Positions 51,866-64,000 of a stretch of 64,000 nucleotides of DNA are shown here, one piece after another (within the stretch, counting starts at the first letter, position 1; every line of letters begins with the position of its first letter). The notes beneath the pieces are model-generated. The model did no database searches, was not told where the DNA came from, and saw only the letters and a list, made by a program, of their open reading frames with translations. This DNA comes from Globodera rostochiensis. Its lineage: Eukaryota > Nematoda > Chromadorea > Rhabditida > Heteroderidae. Both the position numbers and the translations under genes were made by a program. Location: contig JAEVLN010000029.1 in the NCBI GenBank assembly GCA_018350325.1, positions 638,807-702,806 on the forward strand. Direction: 5' to 3'.

Positions 51866-54800
51866 AATCGATCTATAAATTTAATAAATTTTGCCCAGCA
51901 CATAAAATTATTAAATTGAAGTTAACAAATTAATATTAATTAAAGCTCAATATTAAATCATAATTATGTTTTTGAGAAGAGCCCAAAAAAAATTCCGGCA
52001 GCGGGAGATAAGGGTTCGAAAGTAAGTTTTTATCAATATGTTGGTTTAATTAGTAAGAAAATTTTAAAAATGATTTATCGTTAAATATTTTTTGTTTTAA
52101 TTAGAAAAATTATGAAGAAGTTTTGCTAATAAATATATCTAAATCGATTGGCAGACTAAAACCAAATAAACAAAAGTTTGAAACTTTTATTTATTTATTT
52201 TTTTGTTAATATTGATTGATGCTCTTCAAACGCTAAATCGAAATATAAAAATTAATTCATAAAAATCATCTGTTCATATTATCTTTGTTTGCCGAGAATT
52301 TTTAAGGATTACAAATATACTTTAAAAAACGATTTTGTTTTTATTTTAAGCGTTTTTATTGTATTCCCTGCAATGAATTGTTTATTGACCTTTAATTTGT
52401 CAATTTTATGGCCCAATTTGCTCAAAAACATTGTATTTAATAATAAAACGAATGTAATTTGATTATGGACCTACATATAGTTCAATAATTTAAAATAACT
52501 TAAACAAAGCCTACATTTGCGCAAAGAATATAAAAATGTTAACATTATTAATAACTCTCTTAATTAGGCAACTCCTCTAAATCTTAATATTTAGTTAGAT
52601 AAAATCAATAACAATGAACCCCAGAGCACCTTACATTTTTCTTGAACACCTTATTAAAATAAAATAATAAATTTATAACAAAAATTGTAAAAAAGGCAAC
52701 CTTTAATTTTCCTACATTTCAGCCCAGACAGCTATTTTTTGAAGGTATTAAAAACAAATATTATGATGAACCTGTTGTTTGTGATTTAACAAAGAATGAA
52801 GCCATAAGGTGAGCACGACGGCATAACCCAGAACCACATTTGCAAGATTAGAATTTCATTGAATGATTACTAATATTTATTGCTTGCGAAAATAAAATTA
52901 ACAAATAAAATTATAAACGACATTTACTTAAAATTGTATAAAATTTTGAATTATTAATCATTAAGAATCAAAAAGAGCGCATAAAGCTGTTTGAAACAGA
53001 TTATAAGAAATTGTATAATTATGTCTATAATATTTTCTAATAAATAAAAAATATAAAGAATAATTTATATTTAAAAAAATAACCTTTTAGAGGATTTATT
53101 CAAAAAGTAGCTATAAAGAACTCCAATAAGAAATTTATTTTTGCTATAAAATAAATGTACACTAGTTCTTGGTAGCTTACATTTAAATTTTTTTGCATAA
53201 CAATTGATTTATTTTAACGGGTTAAAATATTATACACAATTTTTTAATATTTTTTTTTGCAAAAGTTTGTTTATTATATGACACTTTACATCAACTGTCT
53301 TTGCCTAATATTTATAGTTTTTTCTATTTTGGCATGAGCATCCACAGGGCTTAATTTAATTTATATGTTATGTTGAATGCTTAATGAACAACTCCGGAAC
53401 GATTTAGACAATTTTAATTTTTTTTATTATTATTAAAATGTAATTATTTTTTAAAATTAAATATTCGTGTATTCGTGGTTTATTTGTTTTAACTTTTATG
53501 GTACCATTTGCCGTAATTTTTTCCGAGTTTATGTAAACATTTCTAATTTATCTCGCTTTAAAAATCAAAAAAATATTTTTATTCAAAATTTAATTTAGAT
53601 TTTTTGTTGTCTATTTAACATAATCTAAAGCAATCTGTTTTAATACATAATTGATATTAGACTTTTCTCGCATAATTCCTCAACAGTTCTCGGTTGCTGC
53701 ACGCTTATTAGTTATTATAATTGATTGTATTTACATTTAATTAGCTTTTTACAATTTGTCACTAATCAGGTATATAAAACGGTTTTATGGTTACTTTGTA
53801 ATTAATCGCGCGAAACCGATGGGCGCACGTTGCTTGTCATTCAAATACCACTTATCTTCAAGTGAATGCCGGACCATAAGGAAATTTAGAAACAAATTAA
53901 AGATTGACATCCTTAGGCCATCTTCGAGAGTTGACAGACTCGATGCGCTTCGTTATATGATTATTTTCGTTTTGTTTCAATACAAATTTATTTGGTTTTC
54001 ACTAACTTTGATAAATAAAATCTTAGCAATAAGAATGTGGTTTAAAAATTATTTAAACTCCAGGGCTTTTTCCACATTCCCTCAAACCATTATCCGATAT
54101 TAATAATATTTTAAATTGCAGTTTGAACAGCTTTTTTTAATTTTTATACATGCTTAGTGTTGCGGGGCGAGACTAATAAAGTATATGTAGAAAATTTTTT
54201 TTGGCTATGGCTATAATGTTGATAATACATTATTTATAAATTTTATACATAATCAAAATCAGTGTTATTTTTTAACAACATTTATTCATTTGTATCGGTA
54301 ACTAAAAACTACTTGTATTTTATAATAATATTAAAATTTATTCATACTTCATATAATTAATTCCCACTTCCGGCCATTATAGTTATTAGTCGTTGATTTC
54401 TACGCACAGGTATATATTTTTTAATTAAATTAAATTTTGTCTTTTGAATCATATTTCTGTGATTAAAAAAATAACAATTACTATGTTAATCGTGAGTTGT
54501 ACTTTTTTTCTAATACTATATATTATTTCGTTGCTTCCATTAAAATATTTTCTATCAATAAATGCTTTAACCAATTAAACAAAATAGTCTACGGCCGATC
54601 TGTGATCATACTGTAGTTTTGGTGGGGCAGTCTTCAGCATCTTTTTTTCCGTCTGAAATTAATATTTGATTGGCAAGAATTATTTTAATTGTTAATAATT
54701 GTTATTGTTTTTTATTTGCACTATAAATTAAATATTTTATGCTAGACCTAGCTATGGTTTTTTTTCTTATGAGATTAAAATAGAGATTGTGTTAAACTTA

Positions 54801-56130
54801 ATTATTAATTTTTTAATTTGTCTTTAGGAGTATTTGCACCTATAATTACATTTTTGATGACATTCTTTAACATCGGCAATTTGTAATAGATGTTGAAACA
54901 ATTAATGATTTTTTGATCTTCTATATATGACGAAAAACAATTCATACAAATTTTAAAAGTAGAGCCCTGTTGGGCTAATGCTTTCACATCTTTGAGATCA
55001 AAATTAAAATTGATTTAAACTTAAAAACATCACAAATTTGTTTTTGCATTTAGATTTATGGTCTCTTTTTTATATTGAATAAACCCAAGGGTTTTAATCG
55101 TTTGTCACATTTATATTTGTGGGCATATTTTTATTTTACAATTATTATTAATTCATCTCAAAAGAAGCAGCAAAAGGCAAACAACTATTAGTAAACTTGA
55201 AAAGTCATCAATGCGAGCGCACCTATAATTATTTGGGAAACCAAAATCCATTTAAGTAAACTTTAAGTTAGTTTCTTAAACATGAAACAAACAAATAAAT
55301 TTTTAAAAATATCAAATTCGTCCAAGGACAAAATCAAAAGCACAGTGACACTTTCAAAGTTCGCAGTACCTAATTTTCCAATCGATTTTTGAAAATAACT
55401 CACAAAATCTAAAATTTATTTGGCTTCCATTGACGAACATCCACAGTTATGTACAAAATCGAAAAATGAATAAAAGAAAATTTTTAAAATCATAATCAGT
55501 GTTTATTAACCAATTTTAACAATTCAAAACTTTTTTGAATTAATTAACATTAAATAAATTCACATTCATAACACATATTTTAATTTGTAAAGCAAAATTT
55601 TTTAAATGAAATAACTCCATTTAATAAATAAATATCTTCGAAAAATAAAACGAAAAATGATTTTGATAATTCAATCTTGTCTATCAATATTGCGAGTTCA
55701 GTGTTTGTTTTTAATTTCAAGATTTGCACTTGATTGATGCCGAGACCGTTAATTGTTGAAAAGCATTGACTATAATCTGGACGTGTGCTAATAACCAATC
55801 AAAAGGAGTTTATTGTTTCAAATAAATAGCAATTTATTATAAAGTTGTTAGTAGTTCATATCCATTAATTATGTTAAAACTAAAAATTATTTCTATTGAT
55901 TAATAAACAATAAACTATTAAATTGTCATTTTAATCTCTTACATTTTGGGTTTAACTGTTAAACGTTTTTTAAATAAACTATGTAATATTTAATTTATTC
56001 AAATTTTAATCAATAGAATTTCTTATAAAAAAAAAATTTGATTTCAATATGTCTTTTTTCGTTTATTATTTTAAAATTTAATCACAAACAATTTTATCTT
56101 AATTTTAGCAAAATCGATTTTTCTTATTAT

Positions 56131-56247
56131 GTTTTACCTCCGTCCCCATTTATTGGTTTCTGCGTAATAATTGCCGCCAAACTTCTAAACAGTCCTGAGA
56201 AATCTTACCAATGGATATTCGGAAATGATCTGATTACTAATATTTAA
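56131..56247 (+). CDS. Exon-like segment, unrecognised
   Basis: An island of balanced codons reads LPPSPFIGFCVIIAAKLL, then NSPEKSYQWIFGNDL, and stops at 56,247. Upstream sequence in the same frame is AT-driven. It may be a membrane-protein exon or relic. Confidence 0.22.
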   Translation, partial: VLPPSPFIGFCVIIAAKLLNSPEKSYQWIFGNDLITNI

Positions 56248-57236
56248 TTATAATTTTTGATTATATTTATGCAATAAATATTTAAATTGTTTGTTTTTAT
56301 TTTTTAACATTTAATAATGTCGTCTTAAATCTTAGTTTACTAAATTTCTATCTCAGTGTTGTTGGCTCAGTTTGTATTATTTATTTAACAATTATCTTTC
56401 AGAATTTTAAATAATTAAAATTTGTATTTAAAGGTGTTTATCTAAATAAATTTTTTAGAAAGGAGTAATTGTGAGGTAACTTTGTCGTCAAATTTCTTGA
56501 TTTGGTCTCACCTAATAGCCTTCATTATTGAATTTATTTAGTCAATGTTTTTTATTTAATTTATTAACTGCAATTTAATAGAGTTTTGTTTTGTTTTAAT
56601 TATCTAATTTTTCATTTTTCATTTTCAGTTTCTTAATTATCTCTTTTCCACCTCGACTTGGGGGTATTTTAATATCGTTGACATTGACTCTTTAATTAAT
56701 TTATCGTCATTTTTTATGAAATCAATTATTTAATTCCAATTATCGGTAAATTTCATTTTGTTTAGGAATTTTTTAAATATGGGCTTTGGCCTTTTTTTAA
56801 TCGGATTAATTCCTGTTCTGCCCCCATTTAATAAATTTTCAATACAAATATACTTATAGGTGTAAATTTTTATTGGTGTTACTTTAATAAAGATTTTAGA
56901 ATTTTAAATTTTGTTTTTTTTAATTTTAACAAGGACAAATTTTAGTAAAAATTATCTTATTCTTCACAAACTCTCGAGTCAAGGTACTTTTCATAAATTG
57001 TTTATACCGATGTTCGATATTACAATTTTAACAATTTTCCATTTGAGTTTTTATTTTGACTTTATTGCACCTCTAAGATCTTGTGAGTCAATTATTTCTA
57101 AACAATTTATTTGCAAGTTTTTTTTCATTTTTATCATATTTTTATTATATTTTTGGTTTTATATTTATTGATATTTGTTTGTACTCATTATTTTAGAAAT
57201 TTTTTGTAATTTAATGATGAAGTGCCATGTACTCTA

Positions 57237-57260
57237 GGCGCTTAGTAATGATGAAGCGCC
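57237..57260. other. GGCGCTT/AAGCGCC hairpin
   Basis: A 7-bp perfect stem with a 10-nt loop in otherwise AT-rich DNA. The word taatgatgaagygcc occurs twice around it, about 33 bp apart. Confidence 0.5.
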
Positions 57261-59445
57261 ACCCAATTTACTCTTTTACCTGTTGGCAGATGTACACGTT
57301 TTTTAAGGGGTTATTATCACTTTAGTTTGGTTATCCCATATGATGATTTATATAACCAAAAAAGTGCGTAAATCCCTTCTTGATTCCAACTCAAAAGAAA
57401 CTCAATTGCTGTTGCGTTTATTATTATTTTAATAAATTAAGACATTTTTTTTCTTTGTTTCTTAGTATTTTTATTGTTTATATTAAATATTCGCACATTA
57501 ATTGTTATATTTTTTCAATGTAATATTTGGAATATTGTATAAATATTAGTTTTTTGCTAAAAAAATAAATGAAATATTTAAAATGATCCATTCGCACAGA
57601 ATTAATATAGCTAATTTTATCAGAAAAATAAATCTAAAAAAAGCAAAAACGCTTGAATAAAAAACAAGCTGTTTTTGAATCTTAAGCTTTTAAAAATAAA
57701 ATTATTTTTACATAAAGTTTAGGAATAAACCAAGGAGACGAAATAATAAAACTTTAAACGGAAAAGCGAAATTAAACAGCACCCAGAATTATGTTGCCAG
57801 AAATAAATTAATATTTATTATTTTTGCAATAAACGGAGAGACGAGTTCAAAAGGCACGGAATACCGATGCTTCGGAAAAGGCATAAAAATGGCATTTTAT
57901 TAATGTGCTTGTTGATAAAAATATAAAAAAATTAACGAAAATAAAAAATTGATAACGAAAAATTGACAAATTAATCTGCAAAATAAAAAAGCTAAAGCAT
58001 AAACAAAATAATATAAAATAAATTTTATTATTTTATGCATTATTTATTTTTTTGTGCGTACGGCTTAGATTCCAGTTTTTAATGATGATTTTGAGATGGG
58101 ATTTAGCAATTATCAATGTATTAATAATATGTTCTGACTATTTCTAGTGAAATTTCTTGGCCGAAAAAAATTAAAAATTTAATATTAAAAAAAGAGTATT
58201 TGGCAGATTTTTAATAATAATTTTTTATCTTAAAAATAGCTAACAATAAAAGCTAGGAAAACATGCCAATAGTTTAAGTTTCATGCGCATTGAGCCTCAA
58301 CGGATTCCCTGAGCCGTCCATGATTGATTGAGGCCGTTAAATGCATCCACTGACCTCGTACATCGTTCATTGATGATAAGACAATAATCACGGTTGAGGC
58401 TGTTGCCGATGGCCCATTTAATTTTAGTTTTTTGGGCTTAATTGATTTTGTGAGAATTGTATGGATTCAATTTCTTTCAATACGTAATATTTGTATTTGT
58501 GAACTAAAATATGTCAAAAAAGTTGATCTCCGGGTCATAATCGGTGGTTAAAAAGGGTATTGGCAGCATTTAAATCAGATTCTCCCATAACATCGCAATA
58601 GATTTTGAATATCTTTAATTTTATTATCGTTTCGATTATTCTATGATTTGCTTGCAACTAATTTAGTGAATTTTAAATTTTGTGATATTATTTTTATTTG
58701 ATTTCAAAATTTTTTTCAACTTTCATAATATGTTTAAGCATTACAAATTATTTAATTATTATTTTAGTGCTTTTAAGTGTGTTATCAGTTTAATTACTGT
58801 TTGATTATTAAAGATTTGCATTAACTGATTTTGAGTTGTAGAATTAGTCATATAATAATTAAATAAATTAAAATCAAAATTATTAGTAAAAAATTCCGCA
58901 TTTGTTCATTTTTTATATACACGAAAATCGCACATTTATTTAAAAAGATATTAAAGCTATAAAAAGTTGGAACTTCTAATAATTTTAAAATTATAATTAA
59001 CTTTTTTCAATAACAAATAACTTATTAATTCCAGATCTAAAATGAACATCTACAAATATAAATTAATAAGAAATTAGAAACAAATTTATAATGGATAATT
59101 CACATTTTTCAAGCTATTTAAGGTATAGAACATTATTTTGTTTAAAAATCCATATTTAACACATTTTATATTTTTACAGCTTTAACACTTATACTTAATC
59201 TTTTTTAACAAATTCCCAGAATAATTAAGAATATTAATTCTAAAAATAGCGAAATCAAATCAAAATATATTTTAACATAAATAATTTAAAATAATTGTAA
59301 CCAAATAAAAAATCTTGAAATGTTTAGCTAAAATCTATAAATTGAAACTTCTATCGAATGAGATATAATATGAATAACCCCATTGCAAAATTAACAAAAT
59401 TTTCTCACTAAGCGAGAAAAAGATAATTTAGTTTAATCCCGGACG

Positions 59446-59541
59446 ATGAAGAATACGACTAACTACTACAGCTCCCTCGAGGACGTCAATCGTCATGGAA
59501 GCGTGACCAATCACAAATATCTAATAATCAAAGAGCGATGA
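59446..59541 (+). CDS. Short open frame in a GC-richer island
   Basis: A 31-codon frame including YYSSLEDVNRHGSVTNHKYL. Composition contrasts with the flanks. No family recognised. Confidence 0.18.
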   Translation: MKNTTNYYSSLEDVNRHGSVTNHKYLIIKER

Positions 59542-61204
59542 AAAGAGTATCTCTATAAAACGGTTATTTTTGGAAAATAAAATCTTTTAAAAATAGTCAA
59601 TTTTTCTACTTATAAATTAGTATAATGCTAAATCTGACGAAACACAAAGAGCAATTCTTATTCTGCAACTGTTGCACATTTTAGCCATAACTAACAAAAA
59701 ATGTAGATAAAATTTTTTGCTATCATTTGTTTTTTTAAGTTACACTAATCAGTTAACAGTAATAAAATACAAAACAAATGATTTAAAATAAAATAAAAAT
59801 ATAGGTCAAATATTATATTAATTTTTTAAAGTGATTTTGTCCAGTAAAAAAATATTACATAATTAATTTAAACGATAAGTTAAAAAAAATTTAATAAAAA
59901 ATTTTAATTCGTTTGTAATTATAAAACATAACAAAATAAAAAATAATTATCAAAAATAGTTTTATGTTTGTTATTATATAAAATTTTCAAAATTTAAGAT
60001 TTAGAATTAAAAATATTTTTAAACGCATAAATTTCAAATGTGCCAACTATTTCGATGCTATTTCGTAAAATTTCCAAAAAATATATTTACTTAAAAGTAA
60101 AAAGATGCTACCTTTTGTAGTAATACCTTTTTATCAAAAATATTAAATTCTAATAAAAACAAATGCGAGTAAGAATAGATCACATTCATTTTAGACAAAT
60201 AAAAAACACAAAAAATATAAATAACTAGAAGTATAAGTAATAAAAATAGACCCTGCGCATGTTTAAAAAAAATAACATTTTTCTATTTGAAACAAAACAT
60301 ATAAAAACAATTAATATATAATTAATAAACTGATTAAAGCATAGCATTAAAAATTATTTATACAAAATTATCAAATATATATATATATAGTAATCAAATT
60401 TGATTTGCCTTAAAAAAATATGCATTTCAGTAATATGTTCTACCATTTATGTGTGAGAGCATAATAAAAATACCCCAATTAATGCTGTAAAACAGGGTTC
60501 ATCGGGTTAAGATAATTTCCAAGTACAAACAAGTTGATTTCTAAGTACATAAGGGGCCAATTTTATGAATTTCAAGTACACACAAATCCATTTTTTTAAA
60601 ACAAAAACGCTTTATTCATGTTCAATAGCTTTTTTTAGGTTGGCAGAGTAGATATCACAATTAAAGAAGAAAGAAAATAAAATAATCAATCAGTCAGCTT
60701 GGTAGTATATAGATTAACACAAAAAAAAATATAATCTTCCTGCCGTTTAGTACAATAATTTGGTTTTATTATTTAATATATTTCTTCTAATTGAATTAAA
60801 TAAAAAAATTTTAGTCTTTGCTTTTATTTCATTCAATCACCTCAGAACATATAAGCATACAAAATATGCAAAAAAACATATAATCCGGTCTCTAATCATT
60901 ATAAAGCATTATATTATTAATGTCATGCATCAAGTTTTTTAAATTAAAACAATTACTTTAGTTGAGTTGAAGTTAAATTTACGTATATTATCATTTTAAT
61001 AATTTTTTTTTAATAATCTTTATATTTGAATACTATGACCATCAGACAAAATTTAAGTATTTAAGTAAACCTAAATCGTTTTGACGTTTATTTTTCATTT
61101 AAATTGAAGCATTAAAATGGTAGTCAATAAAATTGTATTTTTTATTGATATAAATATGGGGTTTCCTTAAAAACTTGCAACAAGCTTCTGATCAATTAAT
61201 AAAT

Positions 61205-61300
61205 TAATTTTGGTCTAATAGTCCCATTCCTTTAGTATCTTTCAAATGCGATCCAGGCTTTGGAATTCCGCATTGTTCTCTAGCGGCAGCCAAATTATTT
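61205..61300 (-). CDS. Exon-like segment on the minus strand, unrecognised
   Basis: The minus strand reads NNLAAAREQCGIPKPGSHLK and then DTKGMGLLDQN, with balanced codons in an AT-rich setting. No start or stop nearby that defines a gene. Could be an internal exon. Confidence 0.25.
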
Positions 61301-62580
61301 TTATAACGAATAAAAATGTAAAATATTTTATATTTATTTGGAAGGATTTTTATTAAGATCGGTGTTTTCTATATATTTCAAATACTCAACACATAGGGAC
61401 ACGATTCCATTTAAACTACTTATCAATTTATGATGCTTTTGCCCTATCTTTTTGTTATAACGTTAACAGATTTTACAAGGCCTTTGTTTGCAGCCTTTGA
61501 CAGAGAATAACAAAAGCAATGAGTAAAAGCGCTAATTTTTCAAATAAATCAAAAATAAAAGTTTGAAATTCCTGTAAAAAATGAAATAAACCCCATTTAT
61601 GTCATTGCTCTTCAATAACAAACTTAATCATTAATTAATTCAGAACGCAAAAACAGCTGTAACAGTCGTTTTATGTGACATATTATAATATTATATTAAT
61701 CTAGAATGCAGCAAACTAATTCATATGTAACAAAATGTATATTTCATTAAATTCTTTTGTTTATAAAATATTAAACCCTAAAATATGCTATCATAATTTA
61801 AAGGCAAAGCTTTAAATTTTTCCCTGACGCTGTAAACAAAAATTTTAACAAATAATATAATTAATAATAATTGTAAACAAGTTACAAAGAAAAAATAAAA
61901 GTAAAATATTAATAAGTATTGAGACAAGCCCCGGAAAAATAAAAAAGTTAAAGTAAACTATTTTACAAAAATAGTTAAATTAATTAATAATATATAATTT
62001 CATTTATTAAATTTCAATGCCATCATTTATTTTTCGGATCAATTTTTAAACGGTATTTATCACAAATGACATTATTAAATATTATTTCGGATTTTGGCAT
62101 AAATAATAGAAATAGGTAAAATAAATAAATAAACTAATAATCACACAAATTGTTTTAAGTCGATATATTTTTTAAATACACAAATATTAATTCGCTTTTG
62201 CAAAAAAATTATTAAAAAAGTCTAAAGAAATAAAAAATAAATAAAGAAATAATTGTTCTAATTAACATCAAAAATCATCCTTCGCTTCTGTTTAATCACG
62301 CTCGCCATTTTTTCGTCATATTTAAAAAAATTAACCAGAAATCGAAACAATTGTTTGCCAATGATTTAAAACCAAAATATATATAAACAGCTTATTTTTT
62401 AAAAGCTTAAACAAACAGAGCAGCCCAAACAAAATTATAATTAAAAATTTAAAATAAAAAGTATATTAGCATAATAGCAAAAAGAATAACCCATATTCCT
62501 GGAAGCTCAAAAATGTACTTACCAAAAAAAGGCGTTTGTTATTGTTTATATTCTTCAAATCAACTAAATAACAAATTTAG

Positions 62581-62760
62581 ATGGCGCTCGTTGGATGCAT
62601 TGCAAACATCAGGCTACTCTACGCCGAGCGCAATCCGTTGTTTTCAAAACGACTTTGCGTATTATTCAATTTTCATTTAATTTCATTTAATCTCTTTATA
62701 CATGATAAAACTTCAAAATATTTTTTTAATAAACTAATGTGTTTTAATCTCTTTAACTGA
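62581..62760 (+). CDS. Short open frame, coding-like at its start
   Basis: A 59-codon frame starting MALVGCIANIRLLYAERNPL, after which the codons turn AT-driven. The first 26 or so codons could be a first exon. Unrecognised. Confidence 0.2.
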   Translation: MALVGCIANIRLLYAERNPLFSKRLCVLFNFHLISFNLFIHDKTSKYFFNKLMCFNLFN

Positions 62761-63169
62761 TAAAACATTATATAATCAATAAACTTCATTGATAGCTAAA
62801 TTACTTTATAATATATTTAAATATGACAATTTACTAATTTTTAATAGCAATAAAATCAGTAAAAGCATAAAACTAAGTAAATATTAAGCAAAACATTAAA
62901 AAAAAAACAACAGCCAAAAATTTTGTAATTACTCGAAAGACGTTTTTGCCAATTTTATATTAACCAAAATTAAAATAAATAACAAAATTTATTAAATGAA
63001 AATAAAGGTTGAAATGCAAATAAAAATATGTCAATATTTAAAACATAAAATTATCAAGTGATTTTTCCGAACAAAATTAACTAAAAATGTTTCTGTAGAC
63101 ATATAAAAAAGGTTACAAAGCTTTAATTATAAAATGAGCGCATAACAAATTTATTTAAATACATAGGCC

Positions 63170-63223
63170 GCAACCCGAAAAAATTTTATAAAGTTGGTGC
63201 AAATCTTCGGGTTCGCAGCCATG
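63170..63223. other. Imperfect GC-rich hairpin in AT-rich DNA
   Basis: ggccgcaacccga pairs with a downstream tcgggttcgcagcc with one bulge. Isolated; no associated gene. Confidence 0.4.
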
Positions 63224-64000
63224 TTGAATTTAGGATTGAATGATGCGTAGAAGACCGAATCATGCCTAATGAGCCAATCTTGTTTTTATGTGCACAGCAA
63301 TAGACAAGTATGTTTAATAAATTATGAATTAATGTATCAAGAAAACGACGCGGAAAAATATAATACTTGATGTATTTTTTAATTTAAAAAAAACATCAAA
63401 AAGATTAAATAAAAATCATAATTTTGATGTAAATACATTTCTAAAAGGCTCCTTATGGAAAATAAAACACTGGAGTATTCTAGAAGCTGGCACGCTTATT
63501 GGTTAATTTAATTTAAAATGAAAATTTTATATTTATGAAATTGGTCATAAAACTCATACAAAACATCTGATACAATCACAATGTTTGAGTTCTATGGAAA
63601 TAATTTAAATAAACTAAACTTTAACCATCAAAAAGTTGTGCCCGCTAATAAAAATAAATAAATTTGTGCTTATCTATAATAACTTAGCGAAATATATGAC
63701 TAGATTGTAAAAACATAACTCCATTATCCAAGGAAAGCTGCATAAAACAATAAATATCTTAAATTTCCTGGTGGAAGACAGCATGAAATCGATTGATTTT
63801 GATTTTGTTTATTGTTAAATTCGTTGTTTAGTTTTTTGCTTTTGATTTTGTTAATTTTTATATCTTTTTAAATTTTATCCAAAACAAACACAAAATGAAA
63901 AGCAGAGATGAACTAAACATTCCACGAATAGATTTCAATTGCCAATATATTATTAAAATGCTAAATAAAATAATGTCTTTTATCATGCTTTACAATTTTT

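Larger units (their letters stand above)
41000..64000. other. 23-kb extremely AT-rich region with sparse balanced-composition islands
   Basis: By eye, A and T make up about four fifths of the bases, with taaataa-type words everywhere. No open frame longer than about 115 codons and no recognisable domain is present. Islands of mixed composition, roughly 30-130 bp, stand out and some are listed separately. Stretches between them hold nothing I can identify. Confidence 0.7.

Noticed and set aside
53756..54103. 115-codon + frame
   Set aside because: No start ATG at the beginning of the frame. Only a short middle part has balanced codons, and no family is recognised.

Overview
The window looks like nematode nuclear DNA, most plausibly from a plant-parasitic tylenchid (cyst or root-knot type). 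The evidence is intron-containing fragments of conserved eukaryotic genes, T-rich 3' splice sites, one apparent GC-AG intron, and large Helitron-type transposon genes. The genus is inferred, not proven. Most of the window is mobile or repetitive DNA, and no intact ordinary host gene was identified.

Layout. (1) 1-1709: an inverted-repeat element at the edge, an 18-copy 43-bp minisatellite whose units can fold into a UUCG-loop hairpin, then a GC-rich hairpin-rich leader. (2) 1710-8006: an intact 2098-residue Helitron protein with AT-hooks, a Ulp1/C48-type protease domain, a HUH Rep domain and a PIF1-family helicase. (3) About 8,460-18,680: a composite satellite. Its modules recur in one order: P (a conserved 'ctataactcg' segment), paired GAA-loop mini-hairpins, Q (about 600 bp), R (a tRNA-like Pol III promoter), S (a 510-bp monomer), then U (104-bp higher-order repeat) or T (60-bp repeat), and back to P. 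(4) 19,006-21,625: decayed, spliced fragments of a COP9 signalosome subunit 5 gene and a TFIIF-beta gene, side by side on the + strand, followed by a lysine-rich minisatellite. (5) 23064-28931: a second intact 1955-residue Helitron protein with the same domain order. (6) About 29,490-41,000: the composite satellite again, as two almost identical 5,745-bp copies separated by a 3-base assembly gap. (7) About 41,000-64,000: extremely AT-rich DNA with no recognisable gene, holding scattered islands of balanced composition. Some islands are open in one frame, and a few are repeated.

How the parts relate. The two Helitron genes could supply rolling-circle transposition activity. Fragments of unrelated host genes placed beside one of them fit Helitron gene capture. 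The satellite contains hairpins followed 10 nt later by CTAA and T, which is the Helitron 3'-end signature, and tRNA-like A and B boxes followed by T-runs. Parts of it may therefore derive from Helitron and SINE ends. The 5,745-bp duplication may be an unresolved contig overlap, because the differences seen between the copies are mostly homopolymer lengths.
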